This document shows positions 16,450 to 25,876 of a DNA stretch of 64,000 nucleotides, piece by piece. The stretch spans positions 2,180,001 to 2,244,000 of the forward strand of contig NZ_LR134338.1 in NCBI RefSeq assembly GCF_900637055.1, given 5' to 3'. The stretch is from Brevibacillus brevis. Its GTDB lineage: Bacteria > Bacillota > Bacilli > Brevibacillales > Brevibacillaceae. Numbering within the stretch: position 1 is the first letter of the stretch; each line of letters starts with the position of its first letter. The position numbers and the translations under genes are program-made. The notes beneath the pieces were generated by a model. It was given only the letters and a program-made list of their open reading frames with translations, was not told the DNA's origin and did not search any database.

Positions 16450-19227
16450 ATGGATTACAGCAAAACCTTAGCGCTACCAAAAACAGATTTCCCCATGCGC
16501 GGAAATTTGCCAAGCCGCGAGCCACAGATGCAAGCGGTATGGGAAGAGCAAAATATTTATCAACAAGTGTTAGATCGTACGAAAGACCGCCCGTCTTTTG
16601 TCTTGCATGATGGCCCTCCGTATGCGAATGGAGACATCCATATCGGTCACGCACTGAACAAAATCCTTAAGGACTTCATCGTTCGATACAAATCCATGGC
16701 AGGCTTTTATGCGCCGTACATCCCAGGCTGGGATACACATGGTTTGCCGATCGAGCAAGCGATTATCAATGCGCAAGGGTTGGATCGTCGCAGCATCGAA
16801 GTGAACGATTTCCGCCAGCGCTGTGAAGAGTATGCTTGGTCCTATATCGACAAGCAACGCGACCAATTCAAGCGTCTGGGTGTTCGTGGAGATTGGGAAA
16901 ACCCTTATGTGACACTCCTGCCTGAATATGAAGCCAACCAAATTCGCGTATTCGGCGAAATGGCGAAAAAGGGCTATATTTACAAAGGTCTTCGCTGCGT
17001 GTACTGGTCTCCGTCTTCTGAGACGGCTCTGGCTGACGCAGAAATCGAATACAAAGACAAGCGCTCTCCTTCGATTTACGTCAGCTTCCAGGTAGCAGAT
17101 GGAAAAGGCAAGCTGGATACAGAAACAGGCGTTGTTATCTGGACAACGACTCCGTGGACATTGCCAGCAAACCTCGCGATCAGCCTGCACCCTGAACTCG
17201 AGTACAACGTAGTGAAGGTAGATGGCCGCAAATTCTTAGTAGCAAACGGTCTGATTGAAGCTGCGAGCAAAGAAATTGGCTGGGAAGGCGTAGAGATTCT
17301 CGCGACCTTTAAAGGTCAAGATCTGGAAGGCGTAGAAACTCAGCATCCGTTCTACGATCGCAAATCTCCACTCATCCTGGGTGAGCATGTAACCTTGGAT
17401 GCAGGTACTGGTTGCGTTCATACTGCTCCAGGACACGGGGAGGATGACTTTAACGTTGGTCAAAAATACAATTTGGGTGTTCTTTGCCCAGTAGATCACG
17501 AAGGTAAAATGACCAATGAGGCACCAGGCTTTGAAGGCCTCTTCTACGAAGATGCTAACAAAGTGATTACAGAAAAGCTGAAAGAAAACGGAGCACTCTT
17601 GAAGCTCAATTTCTTCACGCACTCCTATCCACATGACTGGCGTACGAAAAAACCGGTTATTTATCGCGCGACGGAGCAATGGTTCGCATCAATCGACGGA
17701 TTCCGTGAGCAAATGCTCGAAGCGATTAAAAATGTAAAATGGATTCCGCATTGGGGAGAAACGCGTCTGGCAAACATGATTGCGGATCGTGGCGACTGGT
17801 GCATTTCCCGTCAGCGTGTATGGGGTGTACCGATTCCAATCTTCTACTGCAAATCGTGTAATGAACCAATCATTAACGACACGACGATCAACCATGTTGC
17901 TGATCTGTTCCGCAAAGAAGGGTCGAAAGTATGGTTCTCCCGTGAAGCGAATGAGTTGGTTCCAGAAGGACTTTCTTGCACGAAATGCGATTGCAAGGAA
18001 TTCCGCAAAGAAACGGATATCATGGATGTTTGGTTCGACTCCGGTTCCAGCCACCAGGCTGTATTGCGCGAAAGAGGCATTGCTTGGCCGGCCGACATGT
18101 ATCTGGAAGGCTCTGACCAGTATCGTGGCTGGTTCAACTCTTCTCTCTCGACGGGTGTTGCCGTGTATGGCACAGCTCCTTACAAATCCGTCCTGAGCCA
18201 CGGCTTTGCATTGGATGGAGAAGGACGCAAAATGTCCAAATCCCTCGGTAACGTCATCGTGCCTCAACAAGTGATTGACAAGATGGGCGCAGATATCTTG
18301 CGTCTGTGGGTAGCTTCTGTTGATTATCAGGCTGATGTGCGTATTTCCGATGCGATTCTGAACCAGATCGCTGAGGTGTACCGCAAAATCCGCAATACGT
18401 TCCGCTTCCTGTTGGGTAACCTGGATGGATTTAATCCAGCAACAGACCGCGTAGCGTACGAAGAGCTGGGAGAGCTGGACCGTTATGTTCTGGCGAAAGC
18501 GGCAAAAGTCGCGAAGCGTACACGCAAAGCGTACGATGAATATCAGTTCCATACCGTTTTCCATGCCGTTCACAACTTCTGCGTCATTGATTTGTCCGCG
18601 TTCTATCTGGATATTTGCAAGGATCGTCTGTATGTAGAAGCGCCAGATAGTTTGAAGCGACGCGCTGCACAAACCGTGATGTACGATTGCTTGCTCAGTC
18701 TGGTGAAGCTGGTCGCTCCACTGTTGCCGCATACAGCCGATGAGGTGTGGGCGTTCATTCCAGGCGTGGAAGAGAAGAGTGTACAGCTCACAGATATGCC
18801 AGAAGGCGACGAGCAACATCTCAGCTTTGCAGCAGAAGCAGAGAGCAAATGGGATGCGTTCCTGGCGATCCGTGACGAGGTTCTCAAAGCGATGGAAGAA
18901 GCGCGCCGCAACAAGGTGTTCGGTAACTCCGTTGATGCGAAGCTGGCTCTGTACCCACAAACGGAAGAAGTCGCGAAAACATTGGCAGCCATGGACGATC
19001 TGGCTGACCTGTTCATCGTGGCTCACGTGGATGTACACAGCGGATCTGCTCCGGCAGAAGCGGTACAACTCGAAGGAATTGCTGCAGTGGTCTCAGCCGC
19101 AGACGGTGGAAAATGCGAGCGTTGCCGTGTAGTGAAACCTGATGTTGGTACCCGCGAGTCGCACGCGTCGCTCTGCGTACGTTGCGCTGATATCGTAGAA
19201 CAACACTACGCACATGTAACAGAATAA
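16450..19227 (+). CDS. ileS: Isoleucyl-tRNA synthetase
   Basis: Class I synthetase charging tRNA-Ile in the cytoplasm. It is 925 residues, normal for the bacterial-type enzyme. The HIGH motif is H64-I-G-H67 in [13 protein letters not shown], and KMSKS begins at Lys594. The editing (CP1) domain contains [13 protein letters not shown] and the [16 protein letters not shown] signature. A C-terminal zinc site is made by CERCRVV and CVRC. I start at ATG 16450, after AAGGAGTGA, although the frame opens at 16438. Its expression is controlled by the T-box leader and it ends at a strong terminator. Confidence 0.98.
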   Translation: MDYSKTLALPKTDFPMRGNLPSREPQMQAVWEEQNIYQQVLDRTKDRPSFVLHDGPPYANGDIHIGHALNKILKDFIVRYKSMAGFYAPYIPGWDTHGLPIEQAIINAQGLDRRSIEVNDFRQRCEEYAWSYIDKQRDQFKRLGVRGDWENPYVTLLPEYEANQIRVFGEMAKKGYIYKGLRCVYWSPSSETALADAEIEYKDKRSPSIYVSFQVADGKGKLDTETGVVIWTTTPWTLPANLAISLHPELEYNVVKVDGRKFLVANGLIEAASKEIGWEGVEILATFKGQDLEGVETQHPFYDRKSPLILGEHVTLDAGTGCVHTAPGHGEDDFNVGQKYNLGVLCPVDHEGKMTNEAPGFEGLFYEDANKVITEKLKENGALLKLNFFTHSYPHDWRTKKPVIYRATEQWFASIDGFREQMLEAIKNVKWIPHWGETRLANMIADRGDWCISRQRVWGVPIPIFYCKSCNEPIINDTTINHVADLFRKEGSKVWFSREANELVPEGLSCTKCDCKEFRKETDIMDVWFDSGSSHQAVLRERGIAWPADMYLEGSDQYRGWFNSSLSTGVAVYGTAPYKSVLSHGFALDGEGRKMSKSLGNVIVPQQVIDKMGADILRLWVASVDYQADVRISDAILNQIAEVYRKIRNTFRFLLGNLDGFNPATDRVAYEELGELDRYVLAKAAKVAKRTRKAYDEYQFHTVFHAVHNFCVIDLSAFYLDICKDRLYVEAPDSLKRRAAQTVMYDCLLSLVKLVAPLLPHTADEVWAFIPGVEEKSVQLTDMPEGDEQHLSFAAEAESKWDAFLAIRDEVLKAMEEARRNKVFGNSVDAKLALYPQTEEVAKTLAAMDDLADLFIVAHVDVHSGSAPAEAVQLEGIAAVVSAADGGKCERCRVVKPDVGTRESHASLCVRCADIVEQHYAHVTE

Positions 19228-19239
19228 AAACGGTTGATC

Positions 19240-19274
19240 AACCTGTCATTCCCTTTGGGGATGGCAGGTTTTTT
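19240..19274 (+). terminator. Intrinsic terminator after ileS
   Basis: AACCTGTCATTCCC and GGGGATGGCAGGTT form a long stem around TTT, followed by TTTT. Confidence 0.9.
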
Positions 19275-19278
19275 GCTG

Positions 19279-19379
19279 TGAAAAACGTGGAGACGTTTTT
19301 CATAAAAGTAGATGTGAGCGATAGCGGACCAACAAAAAGGTCATGACCGTTTTGTTGGTCATATTTCCTTCGGGACCAA
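19279..19379 (+). promoter_or_regulatory. Structured leader of the DksA-like gene with alternative pairings
   Basis: After the ileS terminator come a perfect 10-bp hairpin (TGAAAAACGT 19279-19288 with ACGTTTTTCA 19293-19302) and an 11-bp hairpin (GACCAACAAAA 19327-19337 with TTTTGTTGGTC 19350-19360) that holds the palindrome GGTCATGACC in its loop. TTGGTC (19355-19360) could instead pair with a second GACCAA at 19374-19379. A third GACCAA lies at 19427-19432, right after the start codon. Mutually exclusive pairings are typical of attenuators. No known riboswitch class is recognised. Confidence 0.45.
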
Positions 19380-19423
19380 GACATACTACCTGTTGAGGAA
19401 ACCAAACAAAGGTGGTGTACAGC

Positions 19424-20185
19424 GTGGACCAAAAGATGGTGGCCAGCTTCCGGGAAAAGCTGCTGGAACAGAAAAAAGAACTGGAAGACCGCGTACAGGA
19501 CCATTATGGCATGAGAGAACCGATGACAACCTCTTTGCAGGAGTTTGCCATGTACGATAATCATCCGGCAGATATCGGCAGCGAGATGTTTGAGCGGGAA
19601 AAAGATTTAGCCCTAGACAGTCTCGATCGCGAGACATTAAAAGAGATTGATCAGGCGCTACAGCGCATGGAGGAAGGTACCTACGGCCTGTGTACGGTCT
19701 GTGGGGAGCAAATACCCGTGGAGCGACTGGAAGCACTGCCTCAGGCACAAACGTGCAAGGAGCACGCACCGGCGCCGTCAGTCAACGAGTCTCGCCCGAT
19801 TGAAGAAGAATTTTTGCAGCCGCCGTTTGGACGTACGTCTTTGGATGAAAAAGAAGGACAGAACGGATTTGACGGTGAGGATGCTTGGCAAATTGTCGAG
19901 TCATGGGGGACATCCAGCACTCCTTTCTCTTACCAGGAACCCGACAAAACGGATTACGACGAAATGTATATCGAGAGCAATGAGCCGGATGGCTTTGTAG
20001 AAGCCGTAGAAGAAATCGGTTATACCGATATTGAAGGATATCACGGACCGGACAGTGTGCATTTCATGAGAAGCGGGACGTATGAGGAGTATATGAGAAA
20101 AGGAGAAGGGAAAGGAAACTTCCTCTCCTATGACGATTATGAGGGAGAGCAAGCAGAACGAGAGGGCATGGATGACTACTCATGA
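19424..20185 (+). CDS. DksA/TraR-type zinc-finger protein, YlyA/YteA family
   Basis: 253-residue member of the Bacillus YteA/YlyA family. The coiled-coil N-terminus (about 1-35) is followed by YDNHPADIGSEMFEREKD, a family signature, then EGTYGLCTVCGEQIPVERL and a third cysteine in AQTCKEHA, so one zinc finger looks mostly intact. The C-terminal half is acidic. B. subtilis YlyA is encoded between ileS and lspA and binds RNA polymerase to affect forespore germination genes; placement after ileS suggests the same gene. I choose GTG 19424, spaced 8 nt from GGTGG; GTG 19412 is possible. It overlaps the next gene by 14 bp. Confidence 0.8.
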   Translation: MDQKMVASFREKLLEQKKELEDRVQDHYGMREPMTTSLQEFAMYDNHPADIGSEMFEREKDLALDSLDRETLKEIDQALQRMEEGTYGLCTVCGEQIPVERLEALPQAQTCKEHAPAPSVNESRPIEEEFLQPPFGRTSLDEKEGQNGFDGEDAWQIVESWGTSSTPFSYQEPDKTDYDEMYIESNEPDGFVEAVEEIGYTDIEGYHGPDSVHFMRSGTYEEYMRKGEGKGNFLSYDDYEGEQAEREGMDDYS

Positions 20186-21323
20186 CAAGGTAGAGGTCGC
20201 AGACCTGCAAATTGAGCGCGTAGAAACGTATCCGCTACTTCATCGTCTATCGCAAGCTTACGGCGATGCGAATGGGTTTAAGCGTTATCGAACCAGCTAT
20301 CTCATTCGGATTATCACAAGATCTGGAATAGATGGCTGGGGAGAAATTATCGATTGGCTGCCGACGCTCCATAAGGGCTTTTGTGAGCGAATCATTCCGT
20401 ACTTGCTGGATAAGCAGGTCGACAACAGAGTAGCCCTTGTTGATGTCATAGGAAAGTGGCATCAGCGATCGGCTTCAGGTGTCAGTATGGCACTCACGGA
20501 AATTTTGGCGAAAGCGGCGGGGCTATCTGTGTGCCAACTGTGGGGAGGCCAGATTCATTCTGGCATCCCAGTATATGCCTCCCTCCAATCCTACCGTGAA
20601 ACAGAAGACTGGATGCAACAATCATGGAAGCAAGTCAGCCAGCAAGTCGACGACGGCTTCAAGATGGTGAAAGTAAAGATTGGCGGTCGGTCTGTTCAAG
20701 AGGATCAGACGCATATCGAAAAACTGATGAATATGCTTCCCGAAGACGTTCAAGTAGCGGTAGATGCCAATCAGAGCTACGATTGTGCGACTGCAAGGAA
20801 GTGGGAGGGGCTTTTTTCCCGTTATGGCAATTGGCTTTGGCTGGAGGAGCCGATGCCCATGGATCGTACAAACGAGTACGTCAAGCTTCGTTCGTCACTA
20901 TCTATCCCGCTTGCAGGCGGAGAAAACTTGATCCGCTGCGCGCAGTTTTTGCCCTTGTATGAGGGGGGAGCCATTGATATTGCACAGCCTGACCTGATGC
21001 ATACGGGAGGTATTGACGATTATCGAACGCATTTGCAAATGGCCCGTCAGTTTGGCTATCGTGTGTCCCCGCATTCCTTTGATGGTTCGTTGGCACGATT
21101 GTACACGTTATTTGCACAAGCTTGCTTGCTGGCTTGGACCAAGATGGATAGCCTTCCGATTGAGCCTGTCGAATGGGACGTCATGGAGAACCCGTTTACA
21201 CAATTGTTTCCGCTTCAACCCATAAAGGGCAAAGTGACAATTCCTGCTGGCGTCGGAATTGGCGTCGAGCCTGACTGGGAGATTATTAACGCGATGCGCT
21301 GGGACGGTAGCGCTTATGCGTAA
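20172..21323 (+). CDS. Enolase-superfamily enzyme, mandelate racemase/muconate lactonizing type
   Basis: 383-residue protein with the capping and barrel domains of the enolase superfamily. Visible catalytic parts are the KxK motif in MVKVKIGG (about 165-172), the metal ligands in VDANQSYD (about 197), EEPM (about 225) and GGEN (about 248), QPDLMHTGGIDDYR near 275-288, and a His in VSPHSFDGS near 305, which suggests the MR subgroup. It should abstract a proton alpha to a carboxylate, but racemase, dehydratase or epimerase action cannot be decided. ATG 20172 overlaps the end of the DksA-like gene. An MFS transporter follows 15 bp later and may carry its substrate. Confidence 0.8.
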   Translation: MTTHDKVEVADLQIERVETYPLLHRLSQAYGDANGFKRYRTSYLIRIITRSGIDGWGEIIDWLPTLHKGFCERIIPYLLDKQVDNRVALVDVIGKWHQRSASGVSMALTEILAKAAGLSVCQLWGGQIHSGIPVYASLQSYRETEDWMQQSWKQVSQQVDDGFKMVKVKIGGRSVQEDQTHIEKLMNMLPEDVQVAVDANQSYDCATARKWEGLFSRYGNWLWLEEPMPMDRTNEYVKLRSSLSIPLAGGENLIRCAQFLPLYEGGAIDIAQPDLMHTGGIDDYRTHLQMARQFGYRVSPHSFDGSLARLYTLFAQACLLAWTKMDSLPIEPVEWDVMENPFTQLFPLQPIKGKVTIPAGVGIGVEPDWEIINAMRWDGSAYA

Positions 21324-21338
21324 GACAAGGAGTTTCGT

Positions 21339-22712
21339 ATGGCACAAAATGCGAAAAACCTGATTGGGCTAGTCGGGGTTCCATTAGTTATGGTGTTGGG
21401 CAACTCGATGCTGATCCCTGTACTGCCTACAATGAAAACGGAAATGAAGCTCACCGCCTTACAGACGAGCTTGTTGATCACCGCTTTTTCGATTGCTGCA
21501 GGTATTGTTATCCCTTTTGCCGGCTATTTGTCGGATCGATTTGGGAGAAAAATTGTCATTATCATTTCCCTTGCCTTGTACGGTCTGGGTGGTTTGGTCG
21601 CAGGGCTTTCCGCACTGTGGTTGGATCAACCTTATATGGCCATAATGGGAGGGCGAGTCTTGCAGGGGATCGGGGCCGCCGGGACAGCCCCTATCGCGAT
21701 GGCTTTGGTAGGGGATCTGTTCGATGGCGCTTCGGAGAGTAGGGCATTGGGGCTTTTGGAGACATCAAACGGGATGGGAAAAGTATTAAGCCCGATAATT
21801 GGCTCCTTGCTTGCTCTCATTTCTTGGTACATGGTTTTTTTAGCTTTTCCGATAATTTGCGGTGTCGTCCTCCTGATGTTTTTATTTCTGACCAAGGAAA
21901 AGAAACAGGAGAAAAAGCCGCTACCTGTCAAGCAATACATGCATTCGATCTCACAAGTGTTTAAGCAGCACGGAAAATGGCTTGTCCCCGCGTTTTTTAT
22001 TGGGAGCATCTGCCTGTTTACGTTGTTTGGTGTACTTTTTTACCTGTCTGATTTATTGGAGGAAAAATACAAGATCGATGGTGTCATCAAAGGCTTTTTC
22101 TTGGCGATTCCATTGCTCGTAATGAGTATTGCGGCATATGTAACAGGAATCATCATCAAAAAGAAGCTGAAGCTGATGCGTCTATTTGTGATTGTCGGCA
22201 TGTTCTTGCTCGCTACGTCCTACATTCTGGCCAGCTTTGTCAAAGGGGCTTATGTCCTAATTGGCATTTTGGTTATCGGCAGTGTGGGGACGGGGATGAT
22301 TTTACCTTGCTTGAACTCGATGATCGTTGGGGCCGTACAAAAAACAGAGCGGGGCATGATTACGTCTTTGTATAGCGGTGTCCGTTTTATCGGTGTTGCG
22401 ATCGGCCCGCCTATTTTTACCTGGTTGCTCGAGATTTCTCGAACGGTCATGTTTCTATCAATCGCAGGTTTATCGCTCGTTTTCGCTGTAGTTGCGATCT
22501 TCTTCTTGAAGCCTAAGCAGGTCGAGCAGCAAGGACAAGGGACAAAAGACACCGAGACGCAAGCGTGGCGGCAAATATCAGAGGTACTGGGAATTGAACG
22601 AGAAACGGTACATGAGGTACAACGTGAGAGAGCCATCGAAAAGTATGGCTTTGATCCAAATGAGCTCGTCAAACGCGTGTTGTCGGGAAAAAAGGAAAAG
22701 GAAAAACAATAA
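21339..22712 (+). CDS. MFS transporter, multidrug/sugar-acid type
   Basis: 457-residue major facilitator protein. Hydrophobic helices run through about 8-385, with the MFS motif DRFGRKIV in loop 2-3 (about 68-75) and a family-type GRVLQGIGAAGTAPIAMALVGDLF in helices 4-5. A motif C-like proline/glycine region is present. The C-terminal 70 residues are soluble and charged. It looks like a proton antiporter of the drug-export group. Close coupling to the enolase-superfamily gene allows a substrate transporter as an alternative. ATG 21339 follows AAGGAG. The operon ends at the hairpin at 22712-22774. Confidence 0.85.
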   Translation: MAQNAKNLIGLVGVPLVMVLGNSMLIPVLPTMKTEMKLTALQTSLLITAFSIAAGIVIPFAGYLSDRFGRKIVIIISLALYGLGGLVAGLSALWLDQPYMAIMGGRVLQGIGAAGTAPIAMALVGDLFDGASESRALGLLETSNGMGKVLSPIIGSLLALISWYMVFLAFPIICGVVLLMFLFLTKEKKQEKKPLPVKQYMHSISQVFKQHGKWLVPAFFIGSICLFTLFGVLFYLSDLLEEKYKIDGVIKGFFLAIPLLVMSIAAYVTGIIIKKKLKLMRLFVIVGMFLLATSYILASFVKGAYVLIGILVIGSVGTGMILPCLNSMIVGAVQKTERGMITSLYSGVRFIGVAIGPPIFTWLLEISRTVMFLSIAGLSLVFAVVAIFFLKPKQVEQQGQGTKDTETQAWRQISEVLGIERETVHEVQRERAIEKYGFDPNELVKRVLSGKKEKEKQ

Positions 22713-22774
22713 ACAGGCTGTCTCTGTCGGTCATTCTCACCGGGTTGGAGAGCGACAGGGACGAGCCTGTTTTT
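22712..22774. terminator. Bidirectional intrinsic terminator between convergent genes
   Basis: AACAGGCTGTCTCTGTCG pairs, with a few bulged bases, with CGACAGGGACGAGCCTGTT across a 23-nt loop; a T run follows and an A tract precedes. It serves the MFS gene on + and the Nudix gene on -. Confidence 0.8.
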
Positions 22775-22779
22775 GATGG

Positions 22780-23253
22780 CTAGGACGTAGCGAAGGGATG
22801 ACGTAAAGCTCGTTCGAGTGCGAGCGGATACACATCATCTTGCAGAATGCGACTAAACTCCTGATTGCCTTTTACATTTCGCGGGATATCTGCAAACACA
22901 ATGGTGGCAAGCACGTCTGAGCCGTTTGGCTGGTTTGTATAGTCCGCTACCTTTGCGATATAAATGTCTTTTCGCATCGAATCGTCGATGGTGTACTGTC
23001 CGATGCGCTCAATCCCTTCCAGAATGGCGCCGGTTTCTTCATAGACTTCACGAACGGCTGCCGCCAAGCTGTTTTCACCCGTTTCTACTTTTCCCCCTGG
23101 TAGCTCCACACCGCGTGTACGATGGCGAGTAAATAACAGCTTTCCTTGATAAAAAGCGAAGACCAGCACGTGACCTGCTTGGTGGTTACGATACTCTTCG
23201 GGGGAAAAGGTTAGCTTGACAGGTAAGCCGAAATCGTCGTAAAAAGCGTACAT
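22780..23253 (-). CDS. ytkD: Nudix hydrolase, YtkD-type
   Basis: 157-residue Nudix enzyme. The Nudix box GGKVETGENSLAAAVREVYEETGA (about residues 53-76) has all catalytic glutamates. It resembles B. subtilis YtkD, an 8-oxo-dGTP and general NTP pyrophosphatase that limits mutagenesis in spores and vegetative cells. I start at ATG 23253, preceded on the minus strand by AAGGAGAG. The frame is open to 23400 but that stretch overlaps the upstream gene in another frame. It starts 14 bp after the flavin oxidoreductase stop, forming a two-gene operon. Confidence 0.85.
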   Translation of the reverse strand: MYAFYDDFGLPVKLTFSPEEYRNHQAGHVLVFAFYQGKLLFTRHRTRGVELPGGKVETGENSLAAAVREVYEETGAILEGIERIGQYTIDDSMRKDIYIAKVADYTNQPNGSDVLATIVFADIPRNVKGNQEFSRILQDDVYPLALERALRHPFATS

Positions 23254-23267
23254 GCAAAGCTCTCCTT

Positions 23268-24197
23268 CTACAGGCTCTTTGATCTGTTGTTTTGAATTTC
23301 CAAGGAAATATGCTTGACCGCCTTCATCGCTTGACCAACTGCCAGTGACAAACTCGCATAAGCGGCTCCGTTGCTCACGTCTCCGACTGCGTATATCCAT
23401 GGAGAGTTGACTCGTTGATACGAATCCGTTTGCAAATAGTCATCGCCAAACGTGTCCAAGCCTTCGAGACCCGCTGTGTTTCCATGAACACCAATTCGCG
23501 GCAGAATCCAATCGACTGCGATCGTCTGCGGATTGCCTGCCCGCGTAGAGGTGAGTGTCAAAACAGTCCGTGCCTCTTCTTCCTGATAGTCACTTACTTG
23601 TGTTTCCCACAGGACTTGGATGTTGGGCAGGCCTGTGATTTTCTTTTGCCATTCGGGACGAGCGCGCAACCCACTGCTCCGAACCAACAGATAGACTTGT
23701 CGGGCATGAAAGCTCAAATTTGCTGCACTTTCTAATGCACGATCTCCTCCGCCAATGACGGCGATATCTTGCCCGGCGATGGTGTGCGCTTGGGCAGTTG
23801 TAGAAAACCAAGGCGACAGGACGCTCGGACAGTCAGCTAGGGCCGGTATCTCATTCCAGCCGACTCCTGTGGCGATGAGTAAATAGTCGACACGATAAAC
23901 GGATTTCGAAGTAATTACCTGCTTCGTTTCCCGATCAATGGAAAGAATGGCTTCGTTCAATCGTATGTTTGGCTGTCGGATGTAAGGATGTGCGATCAGT
24001 ACCTTTACAAGGGCAGCTCCCTGGTCATATACAAGGGGCGGAAAGTCGGTAATCTCGTTGTATATGTGATGCAGTTGGCCGCCGAGTCGATCCGTTTTTT
24101 CAATAAGAAGACAAGAAAGACCCAATCGTTGGCACCATATTGCTGCGGACAACCCTGCGATGCCGCCACCCGCGATCAGCACCTGTATGTGTTCCAC
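23268..24197 (-). CDS. FAD/NAD(P)-dependent oxidoreductase, thioredoxin-reductase-like
   Basis: 309-residue two-dinucleotide-domain flavoprotein. The FAD motif GGGIAGLSAAIWC lies at about 10-22, the NAD(P) motif GGGDRALESAANL at about 150-162, and the FAD-closing YAVGD near 281-285. It lacks the CxxC redox pair of true thioredoxin reductase, so it is nearer to ferredoxin-NADP reductase or YpdA/Bdr-like enzymes. The substrate is unknown. I prefer GTG 24197, eight bases from GGAGGG; TTG 24203 sits too close to that site. It is divergent from the LCP gene. Confidence 0.8.
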   Translation of the reverse strand: MEHIQVLIAGGGIAGLSAAIWCQRLGLSCLLIEKTDRLGGQLHHIYNEITDFPPLVYDQGAALVKVLIAHPYIRQPNIRLNEAILSIDRETKQVITSKSVYRVDYLLIATGVGWNEIPALADCPSVLSPWFSTTAQAHTIAGQDIAVIGGGDRALESAANLSFHARQVYLLVRSSGLRARPEWQKKITGLPNIQVLWETQVSDYQEEEARTVLTLTSTRAGNPQTIAVDWILPRIGVHGNTAGLEGLDTFGDDYLQTDSYQRVNSPWIYAVGDVSNGAAYASLSLAVGQAMKAVKHISLEIQNNRSKSL

Positions 24198-24433
24198 TCT
24201 CAAGTCCCTCCGATTCCCTTATTCATCTATCCGATTTTCCACAGTTTTAGACTACCTGTTTCGATTCGCAAGTGCAAGAACTCTCAGGGAAAACCGATCG
24301 AGTTGAATCGGCAGGATTCTACAATTTGACGGCAGATTGTGGTAAAATGGGACATGGTTTTCCAGAATATATTGAAAAATGAAAAGCCCAAAGCACTATG
24401 GACCCCGTGATTTTAAAAAGGAGTGAACCGAAC

Positions 24434-25795
24434 GTGCAAGCCAAGAATGACAAGCCTCAAGCTCCTGCAAAACAGCCGCGTAAACGGATCAAGCGTGGTC
24501 AGCGAAGCAAGCGGATGTATCTGCTCTTGGCGGGTTGCTTATTCCTCTGTTTGTTGGCCGTAGGAGCAGGCTTCGCCCTCAACCAGTTTAACAAGACATT
24601 GGACGTCGTAACGGAAGACCCTTACAAGCTGCCGGATCAACCCGTTGTAGAGAAGCCGTACGAACAAAAGAAATCAATCGCCTTTGTCATCGTCGGGGTG
24701 GATACGCGCAAAAACATCGGCATGTTAAACACGGATGTCCTCGTCGTTGCAGTCGCCAATCCGGTTACGCAAAAGCTGAGCATGGTATCGTTGCCCCGTG
24801 ATACCCGGGTTCAAATCCCAGGATATCCTGGTTATCACAAAGTCAATGAAGTATTTGCATTAGGGGAAAATATCAGGAAAGATGCGGAAATCAAAGGGAA
24901 GCCTGTTACCGAAAATGGCATGACGATGCTCAAAAAAACATTGAATCACATGCTGGGGATCTCGGTTGAGCATTACGTGCAGCTTGACTTTGAGGGCTTC
25001 ACAGCGGTCATTGACAAGCTGGGCGGGATTACGGTTGACGTAGATCGCGATCTCGTATACGAATTGCCGAAGCAAGGTGTATACCGCAATTTGAAAAAAG
25101 GAAAGCAAGTATTGAACGGAGAGCAGGCACTTGGCTTCGTCCGTCATCGCATCGACAGACGTGGAGACGCTTACAACTCGAGCGACTTCGATCGAAACCG
25201 CAGACAGCAGCAGGTGATTCGTGCCGTGGCAGAAAAGAGCATGTCCATGGATGGATTAGCGAGTTTGACAGCCGTACTGGATACCGTTGGTCAGCATATC
25301 AAAACCGACCTCTCAAAAGACCAAATAAAAGGATTGGCACTCGATTTTGCCAGCTTTTCGTCCAGCAACATGGTTACTTTGGATAATGGGGCGATCTGGA
25401 GTTCTCCTTATTCCTTATGGCCGAGGGAGAACATGCAAGCTGTTCGAACTGCCCTGCAAACAGAAGCGGGTGTAGCTGGACAGAGCGAACAGCTCAGTGA
25501 TGCAGCTGTAGCGGAAGTAGCCAAGGTCGAAATGAAAGCAGAGAAGAGAACACCAGCTTCGAAGCCCAAGCCCACGACAGGTACAAAAGAACAGCCAAAA
25601 ACACAGAAACCAGCCAAACCATCACCAAATACGGCTCCAGAACCAACACAGGAGCCTGTAACCCCGCCGACTGTACCAGATGGAAATGGCGGCGAATCCA
25701 ATCCTGAGCCCACGGATAGTAACATGCCACCACCAGATATTTTGGCTCCGCCTGCACCAGCGACAGATAGTGCTGATGTAGGGCAAACTGGATGA
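24434..25795 (+). CDS. LytR-CpsA-Psr (LCP) family cell-wall ligase
   Basis: LCP proteins attach teichoic acids or other glycopolymers to peptidoglycan from undecaprenyl carriers. This one has 453 residues: a basic cytoplasmic tail, one membrane helix (about 29-48), then the extracellular LCP domain (about 80-280) with VIVGVDTRKN, TDVLVVAVANP, SLPRDTRVQIPG and QALGFVRHRIDRRGD. The C-terminal 100 residues are Pro/Thr/Lys-rich and probably span the wall. GTG 24434 follows AAAAAGGAGTGAAC, so I reject the earlier in-frame ATG at 24398. Which glycopolymer it handles cannot be told. Confidence 0.92.
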   Translation: MQAKNDKPQAPAKQPRKRIKRGQRSKRMYLLLAGCLFLCLLAVGAGFALNQFNKTLDVVTEDPYKLPDQPVVEKPYEQKKSIAFVIVGVDTRKNIGMLNTDVLVVAVANPVTQKLSMVSLPRDTRVQIPGYPGYHKVNEVFALGENIRKDAEIKGKPVTENGMTMLKKTLNHMLGISVEHYVQLDFEGFTAVIDKLGGITVDVDRDLVYELPKQGVYRNLKKGKQVLNGEQALGFVRHRIDRRGDAYNSSDFDRNRRQQQVIRAVAEKSMSMDGLASLTAVLDTVGQHIKTDLSKDQIKGLALDFASFSSSNMVTLDNGAIWSSPYSLWPRENMQAVRTALQTEAGVAGQSEQLSDAAVAEVAKVEMKAEKRTPASKPKPTTGTKEQPKTQKPAKPSPNTAPEPTQEPVTPPTVPDGNGGESNPEPTDSNMPPPDILAPPAPATDSADVGQTG

Positions 25796-25806
25796 TCATG
25801 AGCACA

Positions 25807-25865
25807 CTCCCCAGGCAAAAGCACATATTCTATCGTACAAAGACAGTCTTGCCTTTGCTGGGGAG
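25807..25865 (+). promoter_or_regulatory. Hairpin abutting and partly covering the hsp20 ribosome site
   Basis: CTCCCCAG (25807-25814) plus CAAA pairs with TTTG plus CTGGGGAG (25858-25865) in a 12-bp stem with one bulge and a loop of about 34 nt. There is no T run, so it is not a terminator. Its 3' arm contains the first half of the purine tract GGGGAGGGAG used as ribosome site by the next gene. It could restrain translation, as RNA thermometers of small heat-shock genes do, or act as an mRNA stabiliser. Confidence 0.5.
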
Positions 25866-25876
25866 GGAGTGCGGAA

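Noticed and set aside
17689..19068. 459-codon open frame antisense to ileS
   Set aside because: No ribosome site, no family signal, and wholly inside a certain gene; open frames of this sort come from the codon bias of the sense strand.
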